64,000 nucleotides of DNA, taken from Adiantum capillus-veneris. Taxonomy: Eukaryota; Streptophyta; Polypodiopsida; Polypodiales; Pteridaceae. Under the pieces are notes generated by a model, which ran no database searches, was not told the origin of the DNA, and saw only the letters and a program-made list of their open reading frames with translations. Shown piece after piece: positions 62,751-64,000 of this stretch. The stretch is taken from NCBI GenBank assembly GCA_014529385.2, contig CM043960.1, positions 31,421,396 to 31,485,395 of the forward strand. Reading direction: 5' to 3'. Numbering within the stretch: the stretch's first letter is position 1; every line of letters starts with the position of its first letter. Both the position numbers and the translations under genes were made by a program.

Positions 62751-64000
62751 ATGAGTAGTGACGAGGATGTGGGACCGTCCAACCGAAACACCTATCTCTC
62801 AACGAGGGTCTTATGTCCTTGTAATCAATGCAAGCATGCTGTGCGACGGACAAGACGTGTTTCTTTGCAGCACGTTCGCGAATTTGGCGAGTTCGATCCA
62901 TCTATTATAGATCGAGTTGTTGCCAATTATAACTCGTCGGACTCTGACGCTGGCCAACAAGCAGCAATCTTGCAACCCAATAGACGTGTTCGCAGGCGCT
63001 TTGGTCAAGCAGCATATGTGAGGCCACAAGATGTAGCCTCTGACAGCTCGGGGGATGATCATGCAGAGCACATTCCCAACGAGGCAATGTTTGAGCCCGA
63101 GATTGATGAAATGATCGAGACGATCATGGATTCAGAAAGGCTTATCTATGATGATATGAAAAGTGAAGCCGATACGCCATTGTATAATGGAGCACGTATG
63201 TCTAGATTGAAAGCACTCCTGGTTCTTCTCAACGTGCAGGCAAAGTTTGGATGGAGTGACACTAGCGTCACAGCGCTTTTCAGGTGATCTATTACAATTA
63301 GTTTACTTTAATAAAACTCTAAATGTATAATGATCTGATAGATTTTTAGACGACTGTATCGTATTTTTATGTTGTGTAGATTGCTTAAAGAGCACATACT
63401 ACCAGCTGACAATATGATACCAGATTCGCGAGATGAAGCAAGAAAGATTTTGCGAAACTTGGGGATGGATTACAATTCTATCCATGCTTGTTCTAATGAC
63501 TGCATTCTTTTCAGAGGGGAATACATAGACATGGAGAAGTGTCCGAAATGTGATTCCGAAAGATATCGAGTAGATCTCCACGGGACAAAAATTCCACAAA
63601 AGGTTTTGCGACATTTCCCTCTGCTTCCTCGCATCAAGCATTTCTTCGAATGTAAGTCCATGGCCGCCCTAGCATCATGGCATGATGAGAATAAATCTTC
63701 GGATGGTGTGCTACGAATTCCTGCAGATTGCGCAGCCTAGAAACATATAGATGGAACATGGTCGGATTTTGCCAGGGAAGCTCGAAATTTGCGCTTAGGC
63801 CTGGCTATGGATGGCGTAAATCCATTTGGTCAAAGATCAACATCTTACAGTGTATGGCCCGTTGTCATCGTCAACTACAACATTCCCCCGTGGTTGACTA
63901 CGAAGAAGGGGCACCTATGGCTAAGCTTGATTGTGCGAGGGCGATATAAAGTGGGGAATATGGATATGTATCTTCGTCCACTATTGGAAGAGCTACAACA
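62751..64000 (+). pseudogene. TNP2: TNP2-type CACTA transposase (partial, one nonsense codon)
   Basis: Exon 1 from ATG 62751 (MSSDEDVGPSNRNTYLSTRVLCPCNQCKH..., the transposase-associated cysteine segment) to 63283. Intron 63284-63379 (GT...AG, 96 bp) joins TALFR to LLKEHILPADN in frame. Exon 2: NSIHACSNDCILFRGEY, CPKCDSERYR, VLRHFPLLPRIKHFF, MAALASWHDENKSSDG, RIPADCAA, then TAG (63738-63740) where the family has Trp. It continues KHIDGTW, LRLGLAMDGVNPFGQ, WPVVIVNYNIPPWLTTKKGHL to the window edge. The LAMDGVNPF and NYNLPPW blocks are diagnostic for this family. Full-length proteins exceed 700 residues, so more lies to the right. Confidence 0.9.
63284..63379 (+). other. Predicted intron of the transposase gene
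   Basis: GTGATC at the donor and TTGTGTAG at the acceptor, AT-rich, 96 bp. Splicing restores the frame and the conserved order of residues. Confidence 0.75.

Larger units (their letters stand above)
60495..64000 (+). mobile_element. CACTA (En/Spm-type) DNA transposon, left part
   Basis: Begins with the terminal inverted repeat CACTACAAGAGG, followed by subterminal repeats of GCGACGCTCA in both orientations. 60556-60575 (GGCGTCGCTATGAGCGTCAC) and 60594-60613 form a 20-bp stem with one mismatch. Downstream are long microsatellites, a captured gene fragment, and TNP2 transposase exons on the plus strand. The element continues past the right edge. Confidence 0.88.

Overview
This is repeat-dominated nuclear DNA from a land plant. 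The evidence is chromodomain Ty3/gypsy and Tat-like retrotransposons, a TNP2-type CACTA transposon with a GT-AG intron, decayed PLS-type pentatricopeptide (PPR) fragments, a histone H3-like relic and long dinucleotide microsatellites. The PPR consensus (VDMYAKCG..EKAQKVLEEL) and the overall make-up remind me of a homosporous fern. That assignment is inference only. I see no intact host gene.

Layout. 1-5.9 kb: decayed DNA with an integrase scrap and a chromodomain scrap in opposite orientations, a kinase-like relic, tandem repeats and microsatellites. 6.04-17.5 kb: element A (+ strand), a non-autonomous LTR retrotransposon with a 5-bp target duplication, a tRNA-Asp-type primer site, a 3.3-kb structured leader, one long reading frame broken by two stops, and a rearranged 3' end (LTR, leader, LTR tail). 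18.6-19.1 kb: a histone H3/CENH3-like pseudogene. 19.2-19.5 kb: tandem fold-back hairpins. 19.6-23.7 kb: an array of broken PPR units. 25.0-25.9 kb: a lone LTR of the element-B family. 28.8-46.5 kb: element B (- strand), a relative of A, with element C (+ strand, Tat-like, dual RNase H, integrase core deleted) nested in its 5' LTR. 49.3-60.5 kb: element D (- strand), a chromodomain Ty3/gypsy element with a 2.8-kb solo LTR in its gag and a CACTA transposon in its 5' LTR. 60.5-64 kb: the left part of that CACTA element, carrying TNP2 transposase exons and a captured heavy-metal-domain gene fragment.

Most interesting observation. Elements A and B lack reverse transcriptase and integrase. They share a polyprotein with a degenerate retropepsin-like domain followed by repeats of an AQGYY.GN..IWLPK motif. 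Each has a long leader carrying seven or eight copies of a short perfect hairpin with a CGCG loop. The stems are unrelated between elements (AGACATCCTA in A, ACATGGAT in B), yet the hairpins start at nearly the same distances from the LTR end (A 541, 830, 1116, 1558; B 547, 824, 1107, 1575). Each LTR carries a single half-copy of its own element's hairpin about 362 bp after the TATA box. This looks like a co-diverging RNA-structure system. A tRNA-Asp 5'-half-like sequence also lies in the A leader and in the B 3' region, and both elements have primer sites matching the 3' end of tRNA-Asp.

Order of events inferred from nesting: C inserted after B; the 2.8-kb LTR and the CACTA element inserted after D. 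The A LTRs differ at about 16 positions plus two indels by eye (about 1.5%), so A is fairly recent.
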